DNA of 64,000 bases from Corbicula japonica (lineage: Eukaryota > Mollusca > Bivalvia > Venerida > Cyrenidae). This document shows positions 1 through 12,619 of this stretch, one piece after another. The position numbers and the translations under genes are program-made. Positions within the stretch are counted from its first letter, which is position 1. Each line of letters opens with the position of its first letter. The notes below the pieces were generated by a model. The model saw nothing but the letters and a program-made list of their open reading frames with translations, was not told the origin of the DNA and did no database searches. The DNA lies in assembly GCA_038501625.1 (NCBI GenBank), contig JAZAYU010000013.1, positions 7,874,001 to 7,938,000 of the forward strand, written 5' to 3'.

Positions 1-3000
1 AAAAAATTACTGAGTTAAAGTTTAAAGTGTCAACCAGAAAAATACGATTCGTTTAAGAATGAAACAGAAATAAATCAACAAAACCACAACAAAAACGAAA
101 ACAACAAATTACAAAAACAAAACTTGTTGAAAAAATATGTGGAAAAGTAAGATTACTAGAAGAATCGAGCAAATCCTACCCAGTGTCATGTTGCAAAAGA
201 ATAGAAATCTTACTTGTTTTACGTACAGTTTTAAGCTTAACTTTAAAATGTTGTAAAGATGTTAATGTTTCAGTTAAGTTGAAAATGCTGATTTTAGTCG
301 TAAGGATCTCAAATGGTGTATGTGCATAACGATATGCGTGCTGTCCGACCAATGAACATTATTACATAATGTACAATGTTCTGTACAACTTAATCACATA
401 AATATTTCTTTCACCTACACTGCTACCAAACGCGCAACTCCGGTCCCTACAATAATACCGAGAAAGTAAGCTGAGCGAGGTGCCTTTTCGAATTCAACAA
501 TAACAAGGGCGGTTATGTCAATTTTAGCAGAATTTTTAGGATCTAGACAAACATTGCACAAAAAGTTTATAGTTCGACCTTAATAAGAATGAACTGTATG
601 TATTGCAGGGTGTTTCTTTGAACTCGTCGGATTCGCCGAGATTTACTCATTATCCGTCGAAGAAAGAAATAAAGCGTAAAAAACATTCTAAGAAGACATC
701 ACCGACCTTGTTATGATGAATTTGATCAAGCACCTCGCTCACCGTAATACGCACACCTCATTTTATCGGTAGCACGTTCGGGACAGGAGGTGCGCATTAT
801 AGAGTAGCAGTGATCTATTCATTTCTATTTGTCGTCTCTCTGACACCTGTGGGGTAGTTTAGGGCTATACCCCGTGTTAAGTTTAAACAACAACACCCCA
901 GTACCATATATCTCTCCCTTTATGCCTATATTATGTGTTTTTATATAGGCATAACTGGTCCAATTTAAGGATCTTATAATGTATGTTGTTTCATTGGACA
1001 TGTCTTTAAGAAATTCACTAACCTTTATTTCATTCCGTTTCGTCTTTATTTCATTCCGTTTCGTGTCCAACAAAAAAGTCGCTTTAACGATTGACAAAGC
1101 GCCTGGTTCCAACTTTAGGAGTCTGATTCCAAGGCTTAGACCTATCTGTCGTCTCTCTGACAACTGTGATGTAGTTAAGGCCTATACCCCGTGTGCAGTT
1201 TGGACACATAAAGCGTAGGTTTGCCTCTAAATGGGAATATAATCAGCCAGATGCGAAGTAACCTTTCTATGAAATTCTTTATGATTTTTAACAAATTTCA
1301 TGCGAAGAAGGTGCCTCTAAACGGCATCCATTTAAGAAGGAAGCCCGCTCTCAGATGTTTTGCCTGTTGACGCAAAATTGCGATTGCTCACATTAGCAAA
1401 ACGAAACCACGATATGAAACCTCTCTTATGTTTGATGCATTTAATTTCGTTACCAATTATAAGAAATATACTTATTAGTAGTCACAATGTTTTGTTTGCA
1501 TCCGCATAAAATTATTTAAATTAACAAAATCGATTTTTGCAAAAGTAAAATACTTATATAATGCGAGAACTGTATCAAACCGATTAACAGTCACTAAGTT
1601 ACATTGATAATCCAGCAGATGTATAAACTCGCAAAGAAAGCTATAAATAGATTGCGTTTAAAATAGCAAATTTTGCTGATAGATTGTAAAGGATGCAGTT
1701 AAGAGTTTGTAGCCGTAGATGCGAATTGGCCCCGGTCAAATTTGAAGATAAGAGGTAAGTGGGCAAACTGTAAGCTTCATGGCACTTTAAAATATTTTTA
1801 GATGCTATATTTGCAGTTTCACATCTGTAGCTAGGATCCCCAAAAATTGCCTGACATGCTCTTTTTGACCTTGACACTTTCAGTGTGAGGCAGGTGCTTG
1901 GAAATGCGAAACTAATACATTTCTGGCTCTGCCTTCATTTTAACTTGCAATTCTCAAGGGGCATGCAAACAAGTGTGAGTAGTGCAAAATCTAGGTGGTT
2001 ATGGTATATTTTAAGTATGATTTAATGAATCAGTAGGGATTTTACCATGTGTGAGTGGCAAGCATTTATTTTGGTTGTCGGGAATAAGAAAGCTGTGAAC
2101 TGATGAATGTTTGAAATTTTGCCTCGTCGGCCGACCAGTTTTAGCGATCAGAATTTGAAAGTTAATGGTGCTTAAAAATCAACTGATATGTTTTGAATAT
2201 AATTTTGCTTTGTTTTCATAAACTGAATGTCATTGTGATGTCAGTTATGTGCCCTTTCTGTTTCAGGTATGTGCTAGTAGGGAGCAAGTGGACTTGTCGT
2301 GTCGGCTGTGATTCTTTGGTTTGCGATATATCAGAATAACCGTTTACTGCCGCCTAAACAAACGTTCTGCATCCGAGACGAATCACTTAAAGCAGAAAAA
2401 ATAACCGTTCATGCTATGATAAAAGTGGGATTTTAATGTGTCTCTAAGTTCGTTCTAAATCTAATATTTTAATGGCTTGACCCAACAGTAAATTCGGAAT
2501 GTGATGAAATGCTAAAGTGGAAGTCTATTAGACTCTATCTCAGTTGTTAACATCAGTTTAAAATCAGCTTGATTGCTGAAGTAGAGATATGCAAAGCAGT
2601 GAAACGGTCAAGAAATCTTTCGGATTTGAATTAGTGGTCTATAGCCTATATAGTCACGTGCTCCTCCATGGTCAATCTCAATTCGTTATCACAACAAGTT
2701 TTAGCTTTCCAAAAAGCTAGTCGGTCATTAGCAAATAAATTAATAGAATAAGTAGGTATGTATTCGTGCTTGTATTTACTTTTGGACCAATGGAAGTCAA
2801 TGACATGGCCAGTTTTCTGTCGATCAATGTCAAACAGACTGTATATGACAAACTATTTGTGAATTTAGTTGATGTTTCAAGTTTCAAGTTTATTTCCATT
2901 TACATTTCTCTGTATGTACAAAACATAAACAAGAGAAAATATATACATTGTACAATTCTGTTACTTTAATGCATGCAAACAAAGGTGAACGGCTGATGTT

Positions 3001-5702
3001 GGATTTATTGAAACATGAAGAAGACGTGTACCGGCAAAAGGCATCAATATAAATAATCATGTCTCTAGTAGACGTAATTTATTATTTTATTCAGGACGTG
3101 TAGAAATAATTACGTTGTTTAAGCACCAGTGAATCTGGTGATTATGTTACATTAACGCACATGCTCAAAGAGGTACCATAGAACTTTCCGCAGTCGATAC
3201 TTATTTGTACATTGAGCAGAAAAGCCATGCTTATAATATTCAGTATTCATTACCAACATTCATAAAGTGTAGTTTTAGATGGTTCAGCAGATCTCGTCAA
3301 ACTTCAAGTTGACGAGAGTTAGAAGACAGTAAACAATATATTAGGATGCTGATGCATTTATTACTTTCACTTAAGCTTTATTCTGCTCATATCTTTTGTT
3401 TTTGTTTGAACGATTTTCTCGGAAACTATTACAGAAACTCAAGAAGCACTATTTGTATTTAAATTAATCTATCATCAAAGAAATTGTCGTTATGCCACTG
3501 TTCTGAAAATTCTTCACATCTATTTCTCTACTTTAAAGGCTGGTTTTGCATTGCTTGCAGTATATTCTAGTAGATCGCCCTTACATAGAAATGATAGTGC
3601 TTGTGTTGTCTACCTTACTGTACTTGTCAAAATAATGCTATTGTTTAGTATCCCAAGGCCGAATTCAGATCCGTTATATTGCATGTGTATGGGGAAGCAG
3701 ACATTGGGGTCAGGGGTATCCCCGGAAATCTTTTACAAGTAAAACTCAATTTGGATTGCAACTGCGGCGAGTCCAACCGTTCACTATAGACCCCAAGAAG
3801 AGAACGCATGGATAGATGCGGTTTTAAGAGGGAATAGGGGAATCAAAATAAATCAATTCGTATTTCGTTAATAATGCATATATTCAAGGGCAAGTTTTGA
3901 ATATTATGGCGGCGGAAGTTTTGTTACACAAATTAAATAGTTCAAGTTTAAATGATAAAAATACAGATGCACGTATAGAATGGTTACCAAGTTTCTTTTT
4001 TAAAACAATCGTTTAAGTTTTGTTTTCTTAAAATAGATGAAAAGGTCACTTTGAAAACCACCGAAGACGAAAAATGTGAAGATATTGCAGGCTCGGTTTC
4101 ATTGAGCCTGTTAAAGACTTTTAAGCATATCAAAAACATAAAATACCGCATCGTAATTAGTGCTCCAACTTGGATATCAAAAGGACAGGAAATAGATAGA
4201 TCTAAAAAAAACCATGGCAGTTTTTGTGCAACAAGCTCAAAACTAGGCACTTTATGCAAATCTTTGAGAAAGAGCATAATACATGTATATAAATGTCCCT
4301 CTGAATGAGTAATTGCGAATAAAAGATAAAATGTAATGTTCATAACTAATGACGAGATGGGTAGTCATCAAACCAACTAGGTTTAAACCCTCGCAGCTCG
4401 GGTTATTTCAATAGTGCGGTCGTGAAATGCAAAATTGTGAGGTTGATTATCTGATTACAACTACATTTGTAATTATGGATTGAAATGATTTTTAAACAAA
4501 CTTGACTAACGAAGTACTTGTAACTGAGGTAACGTGTCGCCATTTATCCTATAAATTGATATTAGACAAGTTCAATAAACAAAATCATTATTGATGCTTT
4601 CACACTGAAAGTATTATCATAAAGTGCAATTAACCTCCTGTGGCCATCCTAGTCATTTATCTCTGTCGTCCGCAGCTATTTGAGCGTATTGATGACTGTC
4701 TTTTAGCGTACCGCCGCCCCATTGACTACGCTTGTGATATAAGATAAAAATATTGCCCATGCTGATCTCCTATGTTTACTAAACAATGGTCATGTCACAT
4801 TCGCTAAACCTCCGGTATCTTCTGAGAACGTTCACCGACATTGCACTGGAAATCGCAAACAAATTGCAAAATCGCTGATCCCTTTTTTTACTTTAAACAA
4901 TGATCACCTCACTTCGCTAAACTTCCGTTAAATTCTGGGAACATTCGCAACATTTGCACTGGAAAGCGCAAAAAAGCAAAATCTCTCTTTAAAAGACAAT
5001 ATTTTGACAATTAAGCAAAGTTCTGAGCATTCGTTTCCTCCTAAATGCTTAATATTTAAAACATCACATGGGTAGAAGTTTACATCAATTTTCAAAGTCA
5101 ACGCATGGACATGAGTTTTTTTGAAACCCGCATTATGTCATCTAACATGGCATACACTGAAATTGACATCATTAAAACAAACAAACAAAAACAGGAAAAT
5201 GTGCGAGAACCAGCAATATTACATGTTGAAGTTCAGCATTCTAACGAAATTGTTGAAGATCAGAATATTAAATATCATAATTTGAGTCCCTGTCAGGCTG
5301 CTCATCCCCCCACCCTAGGGCAGTGACAAAATTTTGTTGTTGAACTCTAGATTTTGGAATACATTTTTGGTTAAAAGTGTATGCTAATGGCCGACTAGTT
5401 TTTAGCCAGCGGTTTACCGTTGGCTATAGATATTGAGATCCGAAATCACAGACCTTTCAGCAGGTGCGCTCAAATGAAAAAGTCGAAGTACAGCTACCGG
5501 TAGACGTCAGAAAAGAGTTCCAAAAGCAATCATAAAAAAATCAGTCGTTAACGATCATTTAAATTGAATGCTTTTAAGAATAATCAGTGAAACGCTTACT
5601 CAATGAAAGCAACAAAAGCGTACTGATATTATCGATATATATAATCAAATAAACTGCGTATGTGTAATTCAATCATAATGACGTAAAATGGCGGGTATAT
5701 AG
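1..5702. other. Intergenic, no gene recognised
   Basis: AT-rich sequence with stops in all frames at short intervals. Open frames at 2717-2969, 3551-3742, 4051-4308 and 5105-5326 lack splice context, domain motifs and consistent codon use. A weak inverted motif (GAGCGAGGTGC near 473, complement near 735) may be an old fold-back end. Apart from the direct repeat listed separately I see nothing functional. Confidence 0.55.
829..1204. repeat. Pair of diverged ~58-bp direct repeats
   Basis: A segment beginning GTCGTCTCTCTGACA and containing CTATACCCCGTGT occurs at about 829-888 and again at about 1147-1204 in the same orientation. The copies differ at scattered bases. Between them lies a short tandem doublet (TTTCATTCCGTTTCGT twice, near 1024-1062). 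Origin unknown; most likely fragments of a dispersed repeat. Confidence 0.55.
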
Positions 5703-5917
5703 TATCACCGAAAACGACCAAAAACACCTACTAAGACCGAAATTAACCGAAAACACCGAAAAAGACCGGAAAGTGGACCCAAATACATTATTTTTTGTAC
5801 CAAATACCACTTTTAAAAATAAATGCCAATGTATAATTTATGTATAAATTCAATTTTTAATCACATTCGGTCCCTTTTTCGGTCTTTTTCGGTGTTATTC
5901 GGTCTTTTTCGGTGATT
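5703..5917. mobile_element. Small fold-back element with ACCGAAAA repeats
   Basis: The left arm starts ATCACCGAAAA and contains several ACCGAAAA and AAGACCG units. The right arm is its imperfect complement, ending TTTTTCGGTGAT. The roughly 75-bp arms enclose an AT-rich centre. No coding capacity; the structure suggests a non-autonomous terminal-inverted-repeat element. Confidence 0.55.
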
Positions 5918-6344
5918 CTATGCACCGTCAAATGGTAATATTCTGAATGCATATTTTGAACGCAGACACGTTGCAAAAATTTTGAAGTATTTCAGTATTT
6001 TGAGGGGTGTATTTTTGCTTTATTCAAAATATATAACGTGTCGATAGTTTTACGTTTTGTTACGTAACACGTATGGGGTTTAGCCCAAACTACACACACC
6101 TCCAGTGATCTCCCCTCGATGTGTTTACTTAAAACATTGAACATTTTCGAATTACGTTTTTGTAAATTGATTCTTAATCTCAATGCATCCACAGCTAATT
6201 GTATGATTTATGGAGAAACTGGTCAAATGCCTCTTGAATTACAAATAAAATCAAGAGTATTGTGTTATTGGGCCAGACTGATCAATTCTAAAGATGATAA
6301 AAAAGCAACATATGCATATCAGGAAACGCCACACTAAAAAAACA

Positions 6345-6612
6345 CAGCCTCCCCACGCAACGAAAAAGAGGAGAGGAAGATAGAGAGAGCGCATGTTTTA
6401 TATATGTATGTCAATTCAAATAGGACGCCACAAACAATTAATAAACAAGAGAACCTTTGGGGATACCGCCTTGGAACGGTCAGTGGCAAAACAAATTGCC
6501 ACTGGGGGTTTAAACCAGGTTCTAGGGTGCACCAACCTCACACTTGCCCCAACAGGTTCTCGTATCACAAAAAAGTACAAATTGTCTTGGTGAAATAACT
6601 CCAACCCACCCA
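6345..6612. repeat. Repeat insert inside the LINE remnant
   Basis: This segment interrupts the two LINE-like coding fragments. It holds an A/G-rich run (GAGGAGAGGAAGATAGAGAG) followed by GGGGATACCGCCTTGGAACG and GGGGGTTTAAACCAGG. It has no coding sense and looks like a separate dispersed repeat or SINE-like piece; the family is not recognised. Confidence 0.4.
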
Positions 6613-7268
6613 TCAGCTCAACAATGTTGCATGCAAAAGCATACAAACAGATATTTTGCCTGGAAATTTGTGTAAGATATTATGTAAGTATAGAACAACT
6701 AATCACATGCTACCCATTGAAAAGGGCAGACATTTGCATATTGATAGAAATCAAAGAACATGTCACAAGTGTGTCGGACAACCCCTTGGAGATGAATTTC
6801 ATTACTTATTTGAATGTAGATTTTTCGCAGAGTCACGAAAGAAATTTATTGATAATCATTTCACTTCTCATCCTAATATATTTACACTTGATAAACTGAT
6901 GAACAGTAATAATTACCATACTCTGTTAAGATTAGCTTTATTTTGTAAAACTATAATGTCAAATTTTAAATAACTCATTCTCCCAAAACAGTACACAACC
7001 TTAACCCTAAACATCTATTGTATTTGTTAGTATATGTATTATAATTCTTATGATCTCAAATGTTATTTAAATGTATGCTTGTAGATTCTCCAACTAACAC
7101 TGACATTAAATTACAGACATAGTGTTTATTACTAGACAAGGGAGACAATTACATATTAATCAATTTCCAGGTACACATCACAAGTAGTCTCCCTTGGAAT
7201 ATGCCTGATATTTTTGGTGATGGTTTGATTATCTTGGAATTTTCAATTTCCACTTTCCATGCTGCCAT

Positions 7269-7291
7269 GTTTGTTTGTTTGTTTGTTTGTT
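7269..7291. repeat. (GTTT)n microsatellite
   Basis: About five to six GTTT units, located in the 3' untranslated tail of the LINE remnant. Confidence 0.85.
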
Positions 7292-7351
7292 CTTGTTATA
7301 ACCTGATGCATATTACATGCCTAGGCTGAAAATAAAACTTGAAACTTGAAG

Positions 7352-8276
7352 ATTTTGTTTCAACAAATAGAGCGCTCTATAGGCTGTCTAGCTAATGTTT
7401 TTTTGCGAATTTTAATTGTGAAAATCATGAAAAAGATGCCGAATGTGTTTTTTCGGAAGTGGAATTAACATGGGAGATAGTAAGCGAAATCCTGGAAGGA
7501 TTACAAATAAACACAGACATCGACAAAAAAAATAATTACAGACACTGTATAATTTCCGAAAGGTCTGGAAGAGTTTTGAAACTGTTTCAACTGTATCCCA
7601 AAAATTGCATGAGGGCAGTCATTGTATGCATAAATGTGCAATCAACTTTACTTTAAAAGTTTGGCATATTTTGCATTTGATGATTTGTATAAACCAGCTG
7701 CATGAACACACATCTGATTATTGTTTACATTTCTGGTGAGGATGTAAAGATAGACACTTCAACTTCAATCACTTTGAAAAACAAAGTTCCGTATCACACG
7801 GGCAATTACACCATACAGATTTACAGGCTTTTACAAGGTAAATAGTTTTATTTGTTTGCAAGAATAGCTGAAATTAGCTTCCTAAGTTTCAATGATATAC
7901 AGACGATATGGCCGGGTGATTTGGCCCAGATTAATGAACTGAACAGATGGGACATGCAGACTATAAGGCCTGCAGTCAGAGACAAACGGCCAAGCTTTAA
8001 GACTGCCCAGATATATTTAGCAGGTCCCAGATATGAAATCAAATAATGCAGCATCTTTAATTTTGGAAAAGCTTTTGTTGCTCAAAAATTGTTGAAATTT
8101 ATTTGATTTATCAATATGACCACATAGGGAAACCAGTATTTTTAATTTTTAAATTACCTAGTTTTCGCTAGGTAACAATCTCAGTTACAAGACAAATTTA
8201 TGACAATCAGTGTAGAATAAACTTTCAAATTAACCACTGACTTGATTTCCCACCTCAGGGGTTTCAATTATCAATA
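7352..8276. other. Intergenic, nothing recognised
   Basis: AT-rich. A 65-codon open frame at 7459-7656 (starts MELTWEIVSEILEGLQ) has no donor, acceptor or domain supporting it. The overlapping opposite-strand frames at 7848-8054 look like chance. Confidence 0.5.
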
Positions 8277-8980
8277 GATCTGTATGCAGATTCTTGCATT
8301 TTGATGTAAGCAAATAAGTTTTTTTCCACATTTGACCCCAACATATTCTGAGCTTGGGATCATTTTGATGCATGCGAATCTAGGAAACATGGTCAAACTT
8401 TGCAAGAATAAAGATAAATACAATGTATTGTGTCTATTGCATTTTCATTATGAAGTTAATACTTATTTGACCACTGAGCATATATTTAAATGAAGTAAAA
8501 GCACTTTTATAAGTAGTTTAAGTTCAATCAACACAAGATATGACTAAAAACTATTTGATTATGACCTCTTAAAAAATCTCAACAGGGGTCAAACAACCCC
8601 TGGTTTTCAACAGCTATTGAAATCCCTGCTTAAAGGACTCTTTTAACAAGCAAAAAACAGTCACCGGCTCATTGGTTGTGATAAATTTGTGAAGAAAAAA
8701 ACATATTTAAAAGAAAATATTATTCTTATCCAGGGTTCCTCTTTGTGCGAAATCTGAAAAGTCATTTTCACCTCATTTTAGTGGATTCACAATCAGCCAA
8801 AAGTAAAGGGTTAAAATGCAATAGACATTTGCACAATATTAATCACTATTATTGCAAACATTGACTACTTTTTTAAATTCTCCAACATCAAAATGATCCC
8901 AAATCAAATGGTGGGGGGTGTTAAATTTGAAAAAAATTAAATATGCTTGCATCAAAATGCAAGAATCTGCATCTAGTGTC
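8277..8980. mobile_element. Fold-back element with ~200-bp imperfect arms
   Basis: The left arm begins ATGCAGATTCTTGCATTTTG (about 8285) and contains GGGATCATTTTGATG (8357) and TGTCTATTGCATTTT. The right arm is the diverged complement, with AAAATGCAATAGACA (8814), CATCAAAATGATCCC (8887) and CAAAATGCAAGAATCTGCAT (8953). The centre of symmetry is near 8630. No open frame. Likely a non-autonomous DNA transposon with long terminal inverted repeats. Confidence 0.6.
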
Positions 8981-9208
8981 CCTGAATTATATCTTTTAAT
9001 AAAATAATTTTTGAGTTAATGGCATATAAAGTGTTAATATTTCTGACTAGCAATATATAATCTGCATTAGCTTAGTTAGTAATTGAAATAGCTTTATGAA
9101 GTAGAGTAATTTCTGAAATAGATTTTAGTTGAAGATGACAATATTCGTTAAGAAAGATTGTTCATGTCATTCTAAGGGGCATAACTAAAAATGATTGATA
9201 TAGAGCAC

Positions 9209-9378
9209 CTTTCTGCCATATATAGATGCCTTTTATCACATGTGCATCTAGTGTAGATCCGGATCAGACTAAATATTTGTGCCATCTGATCAGGACCTAC
9301 ACTGGTCACATCTTGTTTAGAAATAACCTTATGAATCTTAAATTGAACAGTGCAGATCCTGATCAAACAGCACAGAGT
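9209..9378. mobile_element. TTAA-type palindromic MITE, decayed copy
   Basis: Recognisable by GTGTAGATCCGGATCAG, GGACCTACACTGGTCACAT and AGTGCAGATCCTGATCA, the internal motifs of the family described at 33640-33881. The TTAA ends are no longer clear. Confidence 0.6.
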
Positions 9379-9389
9379 TGCTTAAGATC

Positions 9390-10623
9390 TTGGTTCCTTT
9401 CTTGAACCGGCTAGATTCCATAAGGGATTCTAGAGTCATGGCCATTGAAAGAGCCAAAGAAAGCTATTATGGCAATTGCATTTGCATCCACTGACTCTTG
9501 AGCAGTTGTTGACAGGTGAGCGACATAGGGTCCTATGGACCATCTTGTTAAATAATTTGACCAGTTTTATTATGAGTGGTTTTTGCATTTTTGCAAGCAT
9601 ATGACATGTCTTCCGTAGGAGTTTCTTCATTCTGTTCAGATATTATATATTTACAATGGCTGGAATAAAACTGGAAGTCCTGTTACATTGCACATTATGG
9701 GGTTGTTTTATTTTGATTATGTTTACGCTCCGCTGGCTTCCAGCACTTTCAGTGCTTTGATTTTTAAAACTTTTTATTACAGACAGCCTTTCCCGCCAAA
9801 GTCGGATATTCATTAGTCTCTAAGAAAAACATAAACGATGTCTTACTTTTGACCAACAAAATCAATATAACGGATCGAATCTATTTCATATATGGGATCA
9901 TCCTGAACAATTGTTTGATTCAAATAAAGTATCAATTCAATTTATAAGCAAATAATATTTTGCTATGAAGGTTAACATCACGTGACTTTCAAAAAAAAAG
10001 ACGCATAACATTATTTCTACACCCTGTAGAAAATACAACACACGTATGTTTATATAATTCAACATGTTATTATATATCAGCTCAATTTCTGATTTGATGT
10101 TACTACAACGTCCAAATATTGTTTCATCAACATTTAGAAGACTTTTCTTGCAAGTAGGGGGAACGGAATAGCATTCTCAAGCTCTAGACGGGCGGCTTTG
10201 TCTAAAGTGACCACGTCCGGTGCCGCTGTTAACCGGTGTTACCCTTCAAAGGTCAAGTTTGGTCCATTATAGTAGGTACCATTATAATATGTCGGTCATC
10301 AGGATAAGCGCCGTGTAATTACATTCACCTCTGTTATAGGCTGGGACTACTTTCAACTACTTTTACTTTAATTCAAAGAAATAGTTCACCAATTACATTT
10401 ACAATAGCTTGGGTTTCTTCGGTTATAATGAAATATAGTGAAGATTTCAGTCATTTGTTTTACCTCAAGCGTTCAAATTCATAATTTATTACTGTATAAA
10501 ATAAGGCTGCCGAGTTTGGTCAAAAATCTTGATATTGGGCCTTTCGCAGAGATGTAAAGTGAGTGTAAGGAACGACAACTCTGCGAAGGAGATTGGTGCT
10601 CCTCCATGTTACATCTCAATTCG
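9390..10623. other. Intergenic, nothing recognised
   Basis: No splice-supported or motif-bearing reading frame on either strand. Mostly AT-rich unique-looking sequence. Confidence 0.5.
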
Positions 10624-11320
10624 TTAAGGGCCTTCCACACTCCTCCCAATTCTATTCATCGATAAAAAGAAAATTATCAAAATCTCAATAACGGCAAAAT
10701 GCTGTTAAATGAAACTTTGCACAAGTGTATGTTATTAATGTATCTTTATTTTACAGATGGTAAGACATATTAGAAAAGTAAAGAAAAATAGCAGGATCTA
10801 AAAATTCCCTCAACTTCTATTTACATAAATTCACAAAAACTAAAGAACACAAAACATCATTTTAAATGCCCAAATAAGTAATATGATACTGACAACAATT
10901 TATTGTGTCCTCATGATTTACTTATTTAAACTTTACGAGATATTAGTAAAAGTGTGTTTGACCTTCAATTTCCTGGTCGCGTAAACGGATGACAATCACT
11001 GATTTCTCTATTAATAGTTGAACGTTTTTTACAAAGTACACAACATTTTCTTGTCAGTATCATTGCGCTCACGAGGAAATTTAAAGTTATGTTCTGCATC
11101 GCCTAGTTTTTGTGAATTTATGTAAATAGAATTCAAGGAATTTTTAGGTCTAGCTTTGTTTCTTTACTTTTCTAAGTTGTCTTTCTGTATGCAAAATAAA
11201 GATACATTAGTAACCTTCATTTGTGCAAAGTTTCATTGAATGGCATTTTGTCATTACTGAGATTTTATGATTTTTATTTTATCGATGAATAGAATTGGGA
11301 GGAGTGTGGCGATGCCTTAA
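10624..11320. mobile_element. Long-arm inverted-repeat element with TTAA ends
   Basis: Arms of about 220 bp, at 10624-10850 and about 11104-11320, pair with roughly 80-90 percent identity by eye: CCACACTCCTCCCAATTCTA at the left matches TAGAATTGGGAGGAGTGTGG at the right, and TTTACATAAATTCACAAAAA matches TTTTTGTGAATTTATGTAAA at the inner ends. Both outer ends read TTAA (TTAAGGG and CCTTAA), consistent with a TTAA target duplication. The ~250-bp centre is non-coding. Confidence 0.7.
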
Positions 11321-11619
11321 ATCAATATAAACGGCCTTGAGAGGCCGTGTAATAAAGTCGGCAAGTGGCCTGGAACGCTGTATTATCGACGTAGTTTTAA
11401 AAAATTTTATATATGCAGTTTAATATAAGCTCATAACGTCTGTATTTTTGGTGAAAATAACTAACACATCAAAGTAATGTTTCATAGAAATGACAGAGTT
11501 CGGCATATATCTATTTCAAAACTATCAAATATGGAAATGCATGACCTCATACTAGTAACTTATTTACGACGGTAATTGAGATGTGTCGGTAACACAGAAT
11601 CCGAGTATATAACGCTGGC

Positions 11620-11935
11620 AGATTTCTGATCTGATACATATAATATGCAGACTGTAAAGTAGCGTATTATTTTAAGCTGATTAGGCGATGTTTCCTTAAT
11701 TAATATTTATCATGAATAGTATAGTCAGAAGTTAAGTTCTGTTGTGTGCTGCCTCGCCTGTGGTTTATTCCCGCTTTGGCGTTTCAAACAAATAGAAATA
11801 ATTCATTATGAAATGTTGTGACACTTTCAGAACCTAGTCATCTTTTATTAACCAGGGCGCTGATATGTTTCATTTTTAAAAAGTTTTGAATTTCCAGAGA
11901 CATTAAGAAATACTTACACCGCCTCTCCTCTAAAA
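11620..11935 (+). repeat. Direct repeat, upstream copy
   Basis: Shares, in the same orientation and with substantial divergence, the series GCAGATTTCTGAT, TAATATGCAGACTG, AAAGTAGCGTATTATTTT, TTAGGCGAT, GTGCGCTG-like and TCATCTTTTAtTAA with 22676-23045. The two copies bracket the phospho-array gene. No coding sense; nature unknown. Confidence 0.5.
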
Positions 11936-12239
11936 TCCGTTACCGAGTGCTGTATGTGTGAGTGCACACTGAGAGAGAAGGACACACGGTAACGTTTAAA
12001 GAACTTCATGCCCAACCATTTTTGCTTTTATAATTATTGTTCATGTGTATGTAAAGAATGGTAAATAAAATATGTTAAACTAAAAGTGCCACCTGTACTT
12101 GGGAGAGCCGGTACCAGGGTGTGATGGAGATTTATTCGAATGAGGTAAATATTATTACCGTTAAAAGAAATATGTTTTGCTTTTAAAAAGAGGAGTGATT
12201 AGCGATATTTCAAATTTTTAATCATCACACCTTTTATCA

Positions 12240-12240
<1 letters not shown>

Positions 12241-12274
<34 letters not shown>
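12241..12274. repeat. (ATT)n microsatellite
   Basis: Eleven or more uninterrupted ATT units. Confidence 0.9.
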
Positions 12275-12464
12275 CTCCCAACCCCAAAACACAATCATAA
12301 AATTCGTATAGCGTATATTAAAGCTGACATATTTTTTCATTACCCAAAGTACGATCATACTATTTTTTTACTTCAATCAATTATTGGAAAAAATGGTAAA
12401 ACTGATATAATTATTATCCTTGGTATCATTTACGCCGGACCACTGCCAAAACCGCGAAATAAGA

Positions 12465-12610
12465 TGACGTGACGCGTCAACTGTGACGCAATGAATACGG
12501 TACATAAAAACGTAGCAACGGACGTACACCGGAAGACGGTTGAACTGAGTTGCCGAAAGCCTGTATGCTGTGGGTTTTTACAGAGTAAATTCTAATAATA
12601 TGTAAAGGGT
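12465..12610 (+). promoter_or_regulatory. Candidate promoter and 5' non-coding exon
   Basis: A CpG-rich island in AT-rich surroundings contains TGACGTGACGCGTCA and CTGTGACGCAAT, which resemble cAMP-response elements and half sites, then CGGACGTACACCGGAAG. About 12605-12615 reads AAAGG/GTAAGAG, a good splice donor, so 12500-12609 could be an untranslated first exon joined to the acceptor TTATCTCCCAG at 14262, nine bases before the start codon of the next gene. Inferred from sequence only. Confidence 0.3.
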
Positions 12611-12619
12611 AAGAGTACA

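Larger units (their letters stand above)
6119..7350 (+). mobile_element. Non-LTR retrotransposon 3' remnant
   Basis: Two frame fragments belong to the C-terminal part of a LINE ORF2. The first (6119-6337) contains MIYGETGQMPLELQIKSR and YWARLINSK, typical of the segment after the reverse transcriptase. The second (6656-6973) contains TCHKCVGQPLGDEFHYLFEC, a CCHC knuckle (C-x2-C-x12-H-x4-C) followed by FCKTIMSNF and a stop. Downstream come a GTTT tetranucleotide run and a tail with AATAAAACTTGAAACTTGAA near 7331-7350, which fits a LINE 3' end. The two coding pieces are separated by unrelated sequence (6338-6610). The copy lacks reverse transcriptase and endonuclease and is dead. The clade was not determined. 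Confidence 0.7.

Noticed and set aside
3984..4343. Overlapping open frames on both strands (3984-4343 minus and 4051-4308 plus)
   Set aside because: No domain, start context or splice signals; the two frames cover the same bases and neither shows protein-like composition.
6393..6646. Short frames around GDTALERSVAKQIATGG and their complements
   Set aside because: They fall in the repeat inserted in the LINE remnant, with three overlapping frames and no domain.
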